Assembly (NCBI GenBank): GCA_949743955.1
Contig: CATJVQ010000026.1
Location: forward strand, 62,001 to 126,000
Reading direction: 5' to 3'
Source: an uncultured Oscillospiraceae bacterium
GTDB taxonomy: Bacteria; Bacillota; Clostridia; Oscillospirales; Ruminococcaceae
Length of the DNA stretch: 64,000 nt
Shown here: piece by piece, positions 17,109 through 26,544 of the stretch
Layout: each line of letters starts with the position of its first letter
Position numbering within the stretch: position 1 is the first letter of the stretch
Notes under the pieces: model-generated
What the model saw: only the letters and a program-made list of their open reading frames with translations
Database searches by the model: none
What the model was told of the DNA's origin: nothing
Made by a program: the position numbers and the translations under genes

Positions 17109-19223
17109 CTACTGTTCCCAGCCGATTTCCACCTGATCCCCATCGTTCACCATGTCCAGATAGGAAGCCGGGCGGCCGTTCAGACGCAGTACCAAATTCC
17201 CCTGCGGGTTATTCGGATCGATGTCCACAAAATTGAGCATGTCCACAAACTGATAGGGCGCTCCGTCCTCACGCGGAAGCAACGCGATGGCCTCCCCGTT
17301 TAAGGAGATCGTCATCCCGCGGCGAACCGTCCGCCGCGGGAGGGGCACGGACATCTTTGTCCCGTTCGATACCGGCGGAAGCGGATGCGCCGGCGCCGGA
17401 GGGGGCTGTTCGGCCTGTGCCGGGCGGGGCGAATCGAGCACGCCGATGTCATCGCCGTCAGAAAGTTCAAAGTCCTCCTCGCGCTCCACGTCGTTGACAT
17501 ACAGATGCTTACCCGCGCTCTCGATGCCGTATTCACGCAGGAACTCCCCGAGCGTGCGCACCTGCCGGACGAGGATCACATCCTGATTGCCGACCACACA
17601 CGCCGGATCCGCGGCCGCCTCGCCGTTGAGCGTTACCACCGTCCCGGCGGGCATCACCTCGCCGTTCAGGCGCACAGAGATGGCTTCCCAGTCCTCCACC
17701 ACATCCCCGAGCACCGGGGCGGCGTCCATCCCGGAGACGGCGGGGGTAATCTCCACACTGTCCCCCGGGCGCAGCGGCGTGGACAGGCTCGCGGCCTTCC
17801 CGCCCACGGTCAGCGTCGCGGCGGTGGGCAGGTTTCCCCGCACCGTGCGCTTTTCGCCGTTCAGTTCAAACGTGACACTCTTTCCCGAGCGCCCAATAAT
17901 CTGGCTGTGTTTATATCCCTTGAAGAGCAGTACGTCCATGACGCTCGTCGATCCGCTGCGCATGAGCGTGACGCTCTCACCGTTGAGATGCACTGTAAAC
18001 CGGTCGCGTTCGCGGGCGAGCATGGCCGTGATAGCGATCCCCATCGGGGTGGCGAAATCCGGCCCGCTGACATCCTCCTCGGACACGACAGCTTTCTTCA
18101 TATAATTATTGGATCCCACCGCCACCTTGCTGCGGTCGATGGAGAGCTTCTCCGCCACCAGCGAGCACAGTCCCGGGAGCTGGCTCCCGCCGCCAACGAG
18201 GAACACCGCCGCCGGCGCCGCCTGGCCGTTGACCTCAAGGATGCGCTCACAGATGGTGCTCGCCAGTTCCTCCTCGGCGGACGCTATCCGCCCGAGGATC
18301 TCCTGCCCGGGCACGCTGTACGCCACGCCTAGGATGTCGTGGAACTTGATTTCGCTCAGGTTCCGCCCGAGGGAGAGCTTGATATCCTCCGCTGTCTGGA
18401 AATCGACAAGGTATTCCTTGATGATAGCTTCTGTAATCTCATCGCCCGCCACGGTCGCCATCGTATAGGCGGCTACTGTCCCCTCTTTGGAGACGGCTAT
18501 ATCCGATGTCCCCGCGCCGATGTCCACGAGCGCCAGATTGAGCAGGCGCAGTTCCTTCGGGATAATCGCGTTCATGGCGGCGATCGGTTCGAGGGTCAGG
18601 CTGGCGACGGAGAGGCCTATCTGGGTCATGGTGGCGTACAGGCTCTCTACGACAGCGTTCGGCAGAAAGGTTGCGATGATCTCTGTGTGCACGCGTTTGC
18701 CGCGGTGCCCCTGAAGGGTGGAGATGGGATAACCGTCGAGCAAATGGCGCACGGCTGTATACCCCACGCAGTAGAAGTCGATCCCCTCTTCGAGGCTGAC
18801 CGCCTCATATGCCTTCTGGACCGCCTGCATCTCGATTTCCGAGACGGCGGCCGCCGTGATGGACTCCTTCGGATCGATCTCTGTCTCAAACGACGCCCGC
18901 TGTGTTTTCAGCGCGCGCCCGGCCGCCGCCACATACACGTCGCGCAGTGTCCGGCCAAGCCTCTTTTCCAGCCGTGTCTTGACAGTGCTCGCCACACGCG
19001 CTGTCTGCTCGATATCCTCGATCTGCCCGTCGATCATGGCGCGCTTAGGGTGATCCATCCGCTCAATCGCGAGCACATGGAACAGATCCCCCTCCGGCAC
19101 ACCCACCACTCCAATGATGCTGCGCGTGCCGATATCCAGCGCAAAAACCGGTTCCGGAGCGCCGCCTGGCGTAACGCCAGGCGTCGTTACGCCGGTAGCC
19201 GCCTGCTGTGTCTGATTCGCCAT
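17109..19223 (-). CDS. FtsA-like actin-fold ATPase with C-terminal repeated beta-grasp/ubiquitin-like segments
   Basis: ALDIGTRSIIGVVG, LALVDIGAGTSDIAV, VFLVGGGSQLPGL; C-terminus repeats LNGE...DGDxVEI units. Confidence 0.75.
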   Translation of the reverse strand: MANQTQQAATGVTTPGVTPGGAPEPVFALDIGTRSIIGVVGVPEGDLFHVLAIERMDHPKRAMIDGQIEDIEQTARVASTVKTRLEKRLGRTLRDVYVAAAGRALKTQRASFETEIDPKESITAAAVSEIEMQAVQKAYEAVSLEEGIDFYCVGYTAVRHLLDGYPISTLQGHRGKRVHTEIIATFLPNAVVESLYATMTQIGLSVASLTLEPIAAMNAIIPKELRLLNLALVDIGAGTSDIAVSKEGTVAAYTMATVAGDEITEAIIKEYLVDFQTAEDIKLSLGRNLSEIKFHDILGVAYSVPGQEILGRIASAEEELASTICERILEVNGQAAPAAVFLVGGGSQLPGLCSLVAEKLSIDRSKVAVGSNNYMKKAVVSEEDVSGPDFATPMGIAITAMLARERDRFTVHLNGESVTLMRSGSTSVMDVLLFKGYKHSQIIGRSGKSVTFELNGEKRTVRGNLPTAATLTVGGKAASLSTPLRPGDSVEITPAVSGMDAAPVLGDVVEDWEAISVRLNGEVMPAGTVVTLNGEAAADPACVVGNQDVILVRQVRTLGEFLREYGIESAGKHLYVNDVEREEDFELSDGDDIGVLDSPRPAQAEQPPPAPAHPLPPVSNGTKMSVPLPRRTVRRGMTISLNGEAIALLPREDGAPYQFVDMLNFVDIDPNNPQGNLVLRLNGRPASYLDMVNDGDQVEIGWEQ

Positions 19224-19242
19224 TTCCTGCACCTCTCCGGCT

Positions 19243-19875
19243 TTAATCATCGTATCTCTTGCGGTGCTTGCTGATCTGCTCCCGCTGGATCTGCATTACA
19301 AAAGCGCTCAGAGCGGAGCTCTGCACTTCGCTGATGCCGGTGAATTCCAGTCCGAAGCGCATTTTTCCGTTCTCGTCGCTGCTAAGCTGGCGGCACACTG
19401 TACTGCGCAGCATGCTGTTGAGCTTCCCCAGCTTTATGCACAGAAAAAGCATCTCTCCCATGGCCAGCTCCACATCGCTCGAAATCTGCGCACCGCCCAA
19501 GCTCAGATCCCGCACATTGACGTCGAATCGCATTGGCTTCCCTGCCGCGCGCTGGACAGAAGCGTGGAGCTGTGTATCTACGCGGAAATACTGCCGCCGC
19601 TCCTCGTTTGTCACCGCAACGGTCTCAATCAGCCGCAGGAACTGGCTGGTCGCCAGATATACGGTTCCCTCCAGCACCCGGAACCCTTCCTTGTGGTTGA
19701 AGACATTGACCTTCACGCGCGCGCCGTAACCAATCCGCGCCTTGGCGATGGCCTTATTCCGAATCTCTATGTACTCCGCGGTTACGGCCTTGATCGAGCC
19801 CGTTGCGACCAGCTCGTTCTCCGTCGTCTTCACTTCGCAGATTGAGGAGACGTAGCTTTCCGGCAATGCCGACAT
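19243..19875 (-). CDS. PilZ-domain (c-di-GMP binding) protein
   Basis: NEERRQYFRVD (RxxxR) and VRDLSLGGAQI (DxSxxG); start re-called to 19875 behind AGGAGG. Confidence 0.8.
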   Translation of the reverse strand: MSALPESYVSSICEVKTTENELVATGSIKAVTAEYIEIRNKAIAKARIGYGARVKVNVFNHKEGFRVLEGTVYLATSQFLRLIETVAVTNEERRQYFRVDTQLHASVQRAAGKPMRFDVNVRDLSLGGAQISSDVELAMGEMLFLCIKLGKLNSMLRSTVCRQLSSDENGKMRFGLEFTGISEVQSSALSAFVMQIQREQISKHRKRYDD

Positions 19876-19876
19876 T

Positions 19877-20335
19877 CTAAATTCCTCCTGTTCCATTGTT
19901 TCCAGTGTCCGTCCGCGATCCGTTCGCATCCGGGCCGCCTGCGTCCGGTTCCTCCGCGGGCGAAGCCTCCTCCGGCGGACGCGGGCGGGTGCGGCGGCGC
20001 AGTCCGGGCAGCTCCCGGCGCGGCACCGGCGCAGGTTCACGGTTCTTGATAGCGGCCGAAACATCCAGAAGCTGGCAGTAGATGGCGGCAACAACCTCAT
20101 AGAGCTCCCGGGGGATGTTGCTGCCCACCTCAAGCATACACATCAGGGAGGCCGCGCTGTCGTCGCGGAAAACGGGGATCCCCTTTTTTTCCGCCACGTC
20201 GATGATGCGCTCGGCAATTTCGCCGTAGCCCGCGGCAATGATAACGGGGGCTATATCCTCCTCGACATTATATTTAAGAGCGACAGCCTTGTTCTTCCGG
20301 CTGCCTGCGCTGCGCTTAGATTCTGACATTGACAC
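19877..20335 (-). CDS. FlhB C-terminal-domain-like protein (FhlB/YlqH-like)
   Basis: NKAVALKYNVEEDIAPVIIAAGYGEIAERIIDVAEKKGIPVFRDDSAASLMCMLEVGSNIPRELYEVVAAIY. Confidence 0.82.
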   Translation of the reverse strand: MSMSESKRSAGSRKNKAVALKYNVEEDIAPVIIAAGYGEIAERIIDVAEKKGIPVFRDDSAASLMCMLEVGSNIPRELYEVVAAIYCQLLDVSAAIKNREPAPVPRRELPGLRRRTRPRPPEEASPAEEPDAGGPDANGSRTDTGNNGTGGI

Positions 20336-21737
20336 CCGTCCTTTTATAGGGAAGAGACTTGAAAACGTCCATCAGGGAACGGCCTCGGTCGAGTTTGTCG
20401 ATGTTAATCTCCCCAAAACTGTAAGCAGTCGCCCGCGCCACTTGGGAGAGGCGCTGTGTCATGACGGAGAACTCATTGACATAGTCCGGCGGACAGCGCA
20501 GGGAGAGATCGATGCGCTTATTCTCCTCGTCCGCCACCAGCTCCACCTCAAACTGACCGATCCCCTGTATGTCAAAGACGACAAGCATATGAATGATATT
20601 CTGTCTCTGCCCCTTTGGGCGTTCATCCTCCGATCCGTTCGGGTTAATCCAGATCTCGGCGAAGGACTTCATATTCATATATTCCACCGGAATGACATAG
20701 TGCAGGAGGGGCGTAAAGTTGCAGGGGGAGGAGAGAAGACTGTGGATGATGCGCTCCACTTTATCCCCGCCCATCAGCGTAAAGGGTTCCTGGGCGCGGT
20801 TCGGCCCCGTCTCCCGGCCGATGAGTTTGGCCAGGACATCCATTATGCGGCTCGACTCCCGCTCGGGCCGCTCTCTCCCCTCAAGAAAGGCGCGGATCTG
20901 CTGGAGGAACTCTGTCTTCTGCTGCTTGCCGTCCAGAAGCATGAGAACACTCGAGACAGCTTCCTGAAAGAAATCAGGATTATCGTTAAAACGCGAAAGG
21001 TTATAGTAAACCATGGAGACGACCTTGGCCATCTTCGGGGAAAAGAGGATGCTCTCCTCCACCTGACCGAGGAGGCGGAAGGTCTCCCCCTTTAAGGCGG
21101 AAAAATTGTCCCCGGCGTCCTCGGAGAGGAAGCGCTCGGAGAGCTCGGAGAGCTCGTCGGAGATGGTGCGCGAGGTGGACAGGGACTCGGAGAGGAAGCG
21201 CAGGGAATTCGAGACGGCGTTCAAAATATCGTCCCGCACCTCCTGGCAGTTGATGGACTTGAGAAGGTTCGCCACGGCGAACTGCATCTCAGCGCCGGGC
21301 TTTTCGCGGGCAATCTGGCGCAGGAAATCAAAGAGCTCCCCCTTAAAGGCAGTGGAATTATTTTCCTGCCGCACCATTTCGGGAACAATTTCCTCCGGGC
21401 TGACCATCAGGGAATCGAACAGGGTTTCGATCTCCTGTGTGACAGCCTTATTGTTTGCCGGAAGCAGGCGGATAATCTCCTGAAGGAGGAAAATATTTTT
21501 TAGAAAATTGACGGAAACGGATGGATCCTTGAGCATATCCATCAGAATCGTCGGTGCGCTGTCCTGCTCAATGAGTCCGTTATTCTGCCCCTGCATCTCG
21601 GACTGCTGCTGCGGCCGGACAACGCGGTTTACCTCGTGCAGATCAAATGCCGCGGAAGGGTCGACGGGCTGTTTGCCGGCCGGCTGGGTCGCGTTCTGGT
21701 TGATAACCGGCGTTGTAATTCTGAGCAGATCCGCCAT
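20316..21737 (-). CDS. FliK/YlqG-like protein (C-terminus) of unknown function
   Basis: 473 aa; C-terminus HMLVVFDIQGIGQFEVELVADEENKRIDLSLRCPPDYVNEF resembles FliK-C-like; located upstream of the FlhB-like gene. Confidence 0.5.
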   Translation of the reverse strand: MADLLRITTPVINQNATQPAGKQPVDPSAAFDLHEVNRVVRPQQQSEMQGQNNGLIEQDSAPTILMDMLKDPSVSVNFLKNIFLLQEIIRLLPANNKAVTQEIETLFDSLMVSPEEIVPEMVRQENNSTAFKGELFDFLRQIAREKPGAEMQFAVANLLKSINCQEVRDDILNAVSNSLRFLSESLSTSRTISDELSELSERFLSEDAGDNFSALKGETFRLLGQVEESILFSPKMAKVVSMVYYNLSRFNDNPDFFQEAVSSVLMLLDGKQQKTEFLQQIRAFLEGRERPERESSRIMDVLAKLIGRETGPNRAQEPFTLMGGDKVERIIHSLLSSPCNFTPLLHYVIPVEYMNMKSFAEIWINPNGSEDERPKGQRQNIIHMLVVFDIQGIGQFEVELVADEENKRIDLSLRCPPDYVNEFSVMTQRLSQVARATAYSFGEINIDKLDRGRSLMDVFKSLPYKRTGVNVRI

Positions 21738-21936
21738 TGCTGCACCTCCTTGCCGCGCCCGCCGACAGACGCAGAAAATGATTTCACATTATATATATCG
21801 TCTCCAGCGTGAAAAATTTAATCTTTACGATTGATTTTTTTCAAAAAGTGTCGAGTAAAAAATTGATAGGGAGTAGTTGGGTACTTTTGCAGGACTCAGG
21901 CTGAACTTATTTTGAGAAACAGTAGGTGAATGTAAA

Positions 21937-24012
21937 ATGAGTTTTATCGATCCAAGTATGGAGCCGATGCTGGAAACCTTTATTTACGAGACAACCACGT
22001 TGCTCGACCAACTGGATGAAATCCTGCTGGACTCTGAAAAAAACAAGAGCTTCAGCACGGATAACGTCAACGAGATTTTCCGCATCATGCACACCACCAA
22101 GGGCTCTGCCGCGATGATGGGGCTAGAGAGCATCTCGGAACTCGCTCATTCGGTGGAGGATGTATTTTTCATCATCCGTGAAAACCCCGACCGGATGAAG
22201 GACGTAAGCGAGGCCATTTTCGACCTCGTTTTTCAGGCCTCCGACTACCTCAAGGCTGAGGTGGAAGGCCTGCAGAGCGATAACTACGCCCCCAAGGACC
22301 CCAAGGACATGATTAACCAGCTCGAGCGGCAGGCCGCCATCATGAAGGGCGAAAAGCCCGCCGAACCCGCGGCGGCTCCCGGTGCTGCGCCGGCTTCGCC
22401 CGCGCCTGCGGAGGCTCCCCTCGGCGAAGGCTGGCACGCCGTACGCGTCTTCTTTGAAGACGGCTGCCAGATGGAGAACATCCGCGCCTTTATGCTCATC
22501 ACCCAGCTCAACGATGTCTGCGAAACGATAGAGTCCGTTCCGGATCATCCGGAAAACGATTCCTCTGTCTCCCAGCAGATTATTCAGGATGGCCTGCTCA
22601 TCCGCTTTAAGCCCGCCGGTTCTGTGGATGAAATTTATACCGTCATTGAGAGCGCGGTCAACGTAAAGTCCTACGAGAATCTCGACAGTGTCATGGCGGC
22701 GCCCGCGCCGGCCGAGGCGGCCGCTTCTTCCGCGCCCGCGCCGGCTGCTCCGGCTGCGGCCGTTCCCGCCGTGTCCGCGCCGGCTGCTCCCGCCGCGCCG
22801 GCTGCTCCCGCCGCACAGGCTCCGAAAGCGGCCAAGCAGAGCCTTCTCTCTGTCAACCAGGCGAAGCTCGACCAGCTCATGGATCTGGTGGGCGAAATTG
22901 TCACTTCCGAGTCCATGGTCGCCTCGAACCCGGATCTGAAGGGGCTGACACTGGATAATTTCAACAAGTGCACGCGCGAGCTGCGCAAGCTGACCGACGA
23001 ACTGCAGGATGTGGTCATGTCCATCCGCATGGTCCCCCTTTCCGGCACCTTCCAGAAGATGAAGCGCATCATCCGCGACATGTCCAAAAAGCTGGGCAAG
23101 GAGGTCGAACTGGAGACCGTCGGCGATGATACCGAGGTCGACAAGACCATCAACGACGCTATCACCGATCCCTTCATGCACATGATCCGCAACTCCGTCG
23201 ACCACGCCATCGAAATGCCGGAGGAACGCATCGCGCTCGGCAAACCCGCTACCGGCAAGGTCACTATCGCCGCGCAGAACATCGGCGGGGAGATCGTCAT
23301 CACTATCTCTGACGACGGCACGGGCTTGGATACGGAGAAGATTCTCCAGAAGGCCAAGAACAACGGCCTGCTTGTGAAGCCCGAGAAGGAGTATACGGAT
23401 AAAGAGATTTTCCATATGATTATGCTCCCCGGCTTCTCCACCAACGAAGCCGTCACCGAGTATTCCGGGCGCGGCGTAGGCATGGACGTGGTGCGCAAGA
23501 ACCTCGAAAAGGTCGGCGGATCGCTCTCTGTAGAGAGCCAGCGCGGTGTGGGCACCACCTTCACGATCAAAATCCCTCTTACGCTCGCCATCGTCGACGG
23601 GATGGAGCTCGCTGTCGGGAACCAGATCTTCACGATTCCCATCACCTCCATCACCCAGTCCATCAAGATTTTCGACGAGCCCATCATCCGCAATACGGAC
23701 GGCACTGAGATGATCATGCTGCGCGGCGAGTGCTACCCCATCATCCGGCTGCACCAGCTCTTCGATCTCCCCACGGACGTTCAGAAGCTCGAGGACGGCA
23801 TCATCATCCACATTGAAAACGATCATAAATCTGTCTGCCTCTTCGCAGACGAGCTCATCGGTGAACAGCAGGTTGTGGTCAAGCCCTTCCCCGTCTTTTT
23901 AAGCCACTATGACATCAAGGGCTGCGGCCTGTCCGGCTGCACCATCCTTGGCGACGGGAGCATCAGCCTCATCCTCGACGCCAACAATATCATTAACGCT
24001 TACGAAGGGTAG
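21937..24012 (+). CDS. cheA: Chemotaxis histidine kinase CheA
   Basis: HPt MHTTKGSAAMMGL, SVNQAKLDQLMDLVGEIVTSESMV, MIRNSVDHAIE, GRGVGMDVVRKN, CheW-like C-terminus. Confidence 0.96.
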   Translation: MSFIDPSMEPMLETFIYETTTLLDQLDEILLDSEKNKSFSTDNVNEIFRIMHTTKGSAAMMGLESISELAHSVEDVFFIIRENPDRMKDVSEAIFDLVFQASDYLKAEVEGLQSDNYAPKDPKDMINQLERQAAIMKGEKPAEPAAAPGAAPASPAPAEAPLGEGWHAVRVFFEDGCQMENIRAFMLITQLNDVCETIESVPDHPENDSSVSQQIIQDGLLIRFKPAGSVDEIYTVIESAVNVKSYENLDSVMAAPAPAEAAASSAPAPAAPAAAVPAVSAPAAPAAPAAPAAQAPKAAKQSLLSVNQAKLDQLMDLVGEIVTSESMVASNPDLKGLTLDNFNKCTRELRKLTDELQDVVMSIRMVPLSGTFQKMKRIIRDMSKKLGKEVELETVGDDTEVDKTINDAITDPFMHMIRNSVDHAIEMPEERIALGKPATGKVTIAAQNIGGEIVITISDDGTGLDTEKILQKAKNNGLLVKPEKEYTDKEIFHMIMLPGFSTNEAVTEYSGRGVGMDVVRKNLEKVGGSLSVESQRGVGTTFTIKIPLTLAIVDGMELAVGNQIFTIPITSITQSIKIFDEPIIRNTDGTEMIMLRGECYPIIRLHQLFDLPTDVQKLEDGIIIHIENDHKSVCLFADELIGEQQVVVKPFPVFLSHYDIKGCGLSGCTILGDGSISLILDANNIINAYEG

Positions 24013-24020
24013 GGATTTTT

Positions 24021-24506
24021 ATGGCGGACAACATCATCGCGGCCGAGGCGATTGACGATCTGAACGGCCGTTTCCTCACATTTTATATCGATGACGCTAT
24101 CTATGGCATCGAACTGCTGCACGTGATTGAAATCGTCGCGGTCTCGCCCATCACCAAAGTCCCGAACGTGCCGGACTACATCAAGGGCATCATCAACTTG
24201 CGCGGCAAAATTGTGCCCGTTATCGACGTACGCCTCAAATTCTGCCAGCCCGAAAAGGAGCATGACGATAAAACCTGCCTCATTGTCGTGGACATTGAGG
24301 GGATGCACGTCGGGCTCATTGTCGGAGGCGTGGCCGAAGTGGTGACAGTGGATAAGGATAATCTCGCCGCCCCGCCCGACATTTCCACCAACATGAGCAA
24401 TCGCTATCTTCAGTCCATTGCCAAAATTGGCGACCGTGTCATTTTAAACATCGACTGCATGCGCTTCTTCCAGAGCGATCTGACCGCAGCCGGATTCGGA
24501 AGGTGA
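24021..24506 (+). CDS. cheW: Chemotaxis coupling protein CheW
   Basis: VIEIVAVSPITKVPNVPDYIKGIINLRGKIVPVIDVRLKF. Confidence 0.95.
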   Translation: MADNIIAAEAIDDLNGRFLTFYIDDAIYGIELLHVIEIVAVSPITKVPNVPDYIKGIINLRGKIVPVIDVRLKFCQPEKEHDDKTCLIVVDIEGMHVGLIVGGVAEVVTVDKDNLAAPPDISTNMSNRYLQSIAKIGDRVILNIDCMRFFQSDLTAAGFGR

Positions 24507-24513
24507 ATAAGTC

Positions 24514-25383
24514 ATGGCAGATCTTTCTATGTCCAAGGCCGCTCCAAAGAAGGCTGTCGGTCTGATTACACTGACGGATCAGGAGTTTAATTCGCTGGTC
24601 TCCTTTGTTAAAACCAAGTACGGCATCAATCTCGAAAAGAAGCGTGTCCTCATCGAGGGGCGCCTCTCCAATATGCTTCGCGAGAGAGGACTGACCACGT
24701 TCCGCCAGTATATGGACATTCTCTTTAAGGATACGTCCGGCGCGGAGGTCACCACTCTTTTAAACCGCATCACCACCAACCACTCGTTCTTCATGCGGGA
24801 AAAGGAGCACTTCGATTTTCTGCAGAAGACAGTGCTCCCCTATCTGGAGCGCACACACCCCGGGCACGATCTGCGCATCTGGAGCGCCGGCTGCTCCGCC
24901 GGGCAGGAGCCCTACACGATGGCGATGGCTATTGATGAATACTTCGGCCCGAATAAGTCGAAGTGGGACACCACCATCCTAGCCACTGACATTTCCATGA
25001 ACGTGCTCGAAAAAGCGCAACGGGCTATCTATGAGGCGGACAATATTAAGGATATCCCGGAAAAATGGCGCTCCAAATACTTTAAGCGTCTCGCGAACGG
25101 CAGCTATCAGGTGTGCGACAAAATCCGCAAGGAGGTCGTCTTCCGGCCTCTGAATCTGATGGAGCCCTTCAGCTTCCGCAAGCCCTTCGATCTCATCTTC
25201 TGCCGTAATGTCATGATTTATTTCGACGGGCCCACCAAGGAGAAGCTCATTGACAAGTACTATAACGTCACATCGAAGGGCGGCTATCTGTTCATCGGTC
25301 ACAGCGAGGTTATCAACCGCGATACAACAAAATACATTTATCTCCAGCCCGCAATCTATCAAAAGGGAGGCGGTCCCGCATGA
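24514..25383 (+). CDS. cheR: Chemotaxis methyltransferase CheR
   Basis: NHSFFMREKEHFDFL, RIWSAGCSAGQEPYTMAM, DLIFCRNVMIYFD. Confidence 0.96.
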   Translation: MADLSMSKAAPKKAVGLITLTDQEFNSLVSFVKTKYGINLEKKRVLIEGRLSNMLRERGLTTFRQYMDILFKDTSGAEVTTLLNRITTNHSFFMREKEHFDFLQKTVLPYLERTHPGHDLRIWSAGCSAGQEPYTMAMAIDEYFGPNKSKWDTTILATDISMNVLEKAQRAIYEADNIKDIPEKWRSKYFKRLANGSYQVCDKIRKEVVFRPLNLMEPFSFRKPFDLIFCRNVMIYFDGPTKEKLIDKYYNVTSKGGYLFIGHSEVINRDTTKYIYLQPAIYQKGGGPA

Positions 25384-26453
25384 CCATGCCCGGACCGAAA
25401 AAAATCCGTGTGCTGGTTGTGGATGACTCCCTTCTCTTCCGTAAAACGCTTGAAGAGCGGCTTTCCGCGACCCGTCAGATTGAAATTGTCGGCACGGCGG
25501 TCGACGCCATGGATGCGATGGCCAAAATCCGTTCGCTGCGGCCCGATGTCGTCACGCTCGACGTGGAGATGCCCAAGATGAACGGTATCGATTTCTTAAA
25601 AAAACTGATCCCGATTCAGCCTGTTCCGGTCGTCGTTGTCAGTTCCCTTCCCCTCAATGTCCTTGATGCTCTGAGCGCCGGCGCTGTGGACTTTGTCCGC
25701 AAGCCGCAGATCCGTTCCCCAAAGGATCTGGATTCCTTTATTCTGGATCTGGCCGCTAAAATCAGGATCGCGTCCTTTGCCCATGTCGGAGGTCGGCGTC
25801 CGGCGTCGGTTTCAACGGCAGCGCCTGCGCCGGCCCGTCCGGCGGCTTCTTTGAGCGCACTTGTCGCAGCACGGGCGGGAAATACGGTTATTGCTATCGG
25901 CGCTTCAACCGGCGGCACCGAGGCTATTCTGGAGGTTGTACGTGATTTGCCTGCTTCCACGCCGGGTGTTGTTATTGTTCAGCATATGCCTCCAGTTTTT
26001 ACCAACATGTATGCACAGCGTCTGGACAAAATCTGTAAGATGCGTGTCAAAGAGGCAGAGAATGGCGACCGTGTGGAAAAGGGGCTCATCATTATCGGCG
26101 CGGGTGAATTCCATCTGCGTCTGGCGCGTGATCAGAACGGATATTACGTGCGCAGCGAGAAAGGGGCGAAGGTGAGCGGACACTGTCCGTCAGTGGATGT
26201 CCTTTTCGATTCGGTAGCGGATATCGCCGGACGCAACGCCGTAGGCGTCATCCTCACCGGTATGGGGCAGGACGGCGCAAACGGTCTGCTTAAAATGCGC
26301 AAAAAAGGCGCATATACCATCGGGCAGGATAAGGAGAGCTGTGTGGTTTACGGCATGCCGATGGTGGCCTACAACATCGGCGGCGTGCAGACGCAGCTCC
26401 CACTCGACAGGATCGGCGGAGAGATCATCCGCCACCTCAACTCACTGGGATGA
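25380..26453 (+). CDS. cheB: Chemotaxis methylesterase CheB
   Basis: Receiver RVLVVDDSLLFRK...DVVTLDVEMPKMNG, catalytic GASTGGTEAI, VQHMPPVFT, MGQDGANGL. Confidence 0.96.
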   Translation: MTMPGPKKIRVLVVDDSLLFRKTLEERLSATRQIEIVGTAVDAMDAMAKIRSLRPDVVTLDVEMPKMNGIDFLKKLIPIQPVPVVVVSSLPLNVLDALSAGAVDFVRKPQIRSPKDLDSFILDLAAKIRIASFAHVGGRRPASVSTAAPAPARPAASLSALVAARAGNTVIAIGASTGGTEAILEVVRDLPASTPGVVIVQHMPPVFTNMYAQRLDKICKMRVKEAENGDRVEKGLIIIGAGEFHLRLARDQNGYYVRSEKGAKVSGHCPSVDVLFDSVADIAGRNAVGVILTGMGQDGANGLLKMRKKGAYTIGQDKESCVVYGMPMVAYNIGGVQTQLPLDRIGGEIIRHLNSLG

Positions 26454-26464
26454 TAAAACTGTTT

Positions 26465-26505
26465 AAAAAGGACGTCCGGGCCATCGGGCCGCGGACGTCC
26501 TTTTT
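26465..26505. terminator. Bidirectional terminator between cheB and GH2
   Basis: AAAAAGGACGTCCG...CGGACGTCCTTTTT. Confidence 0.85.
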
Positions 26506-26544
26506 CTTTCCTGATCCTGTAACCTGTCAAAACGCTGTATTCAT

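Noticed and set aside
22123-23826. 567-aa and 348-aa minus-strand ORFs over cheA
   Set aside because: Shadow ORFs of cheA and its Ala/Pro repeat
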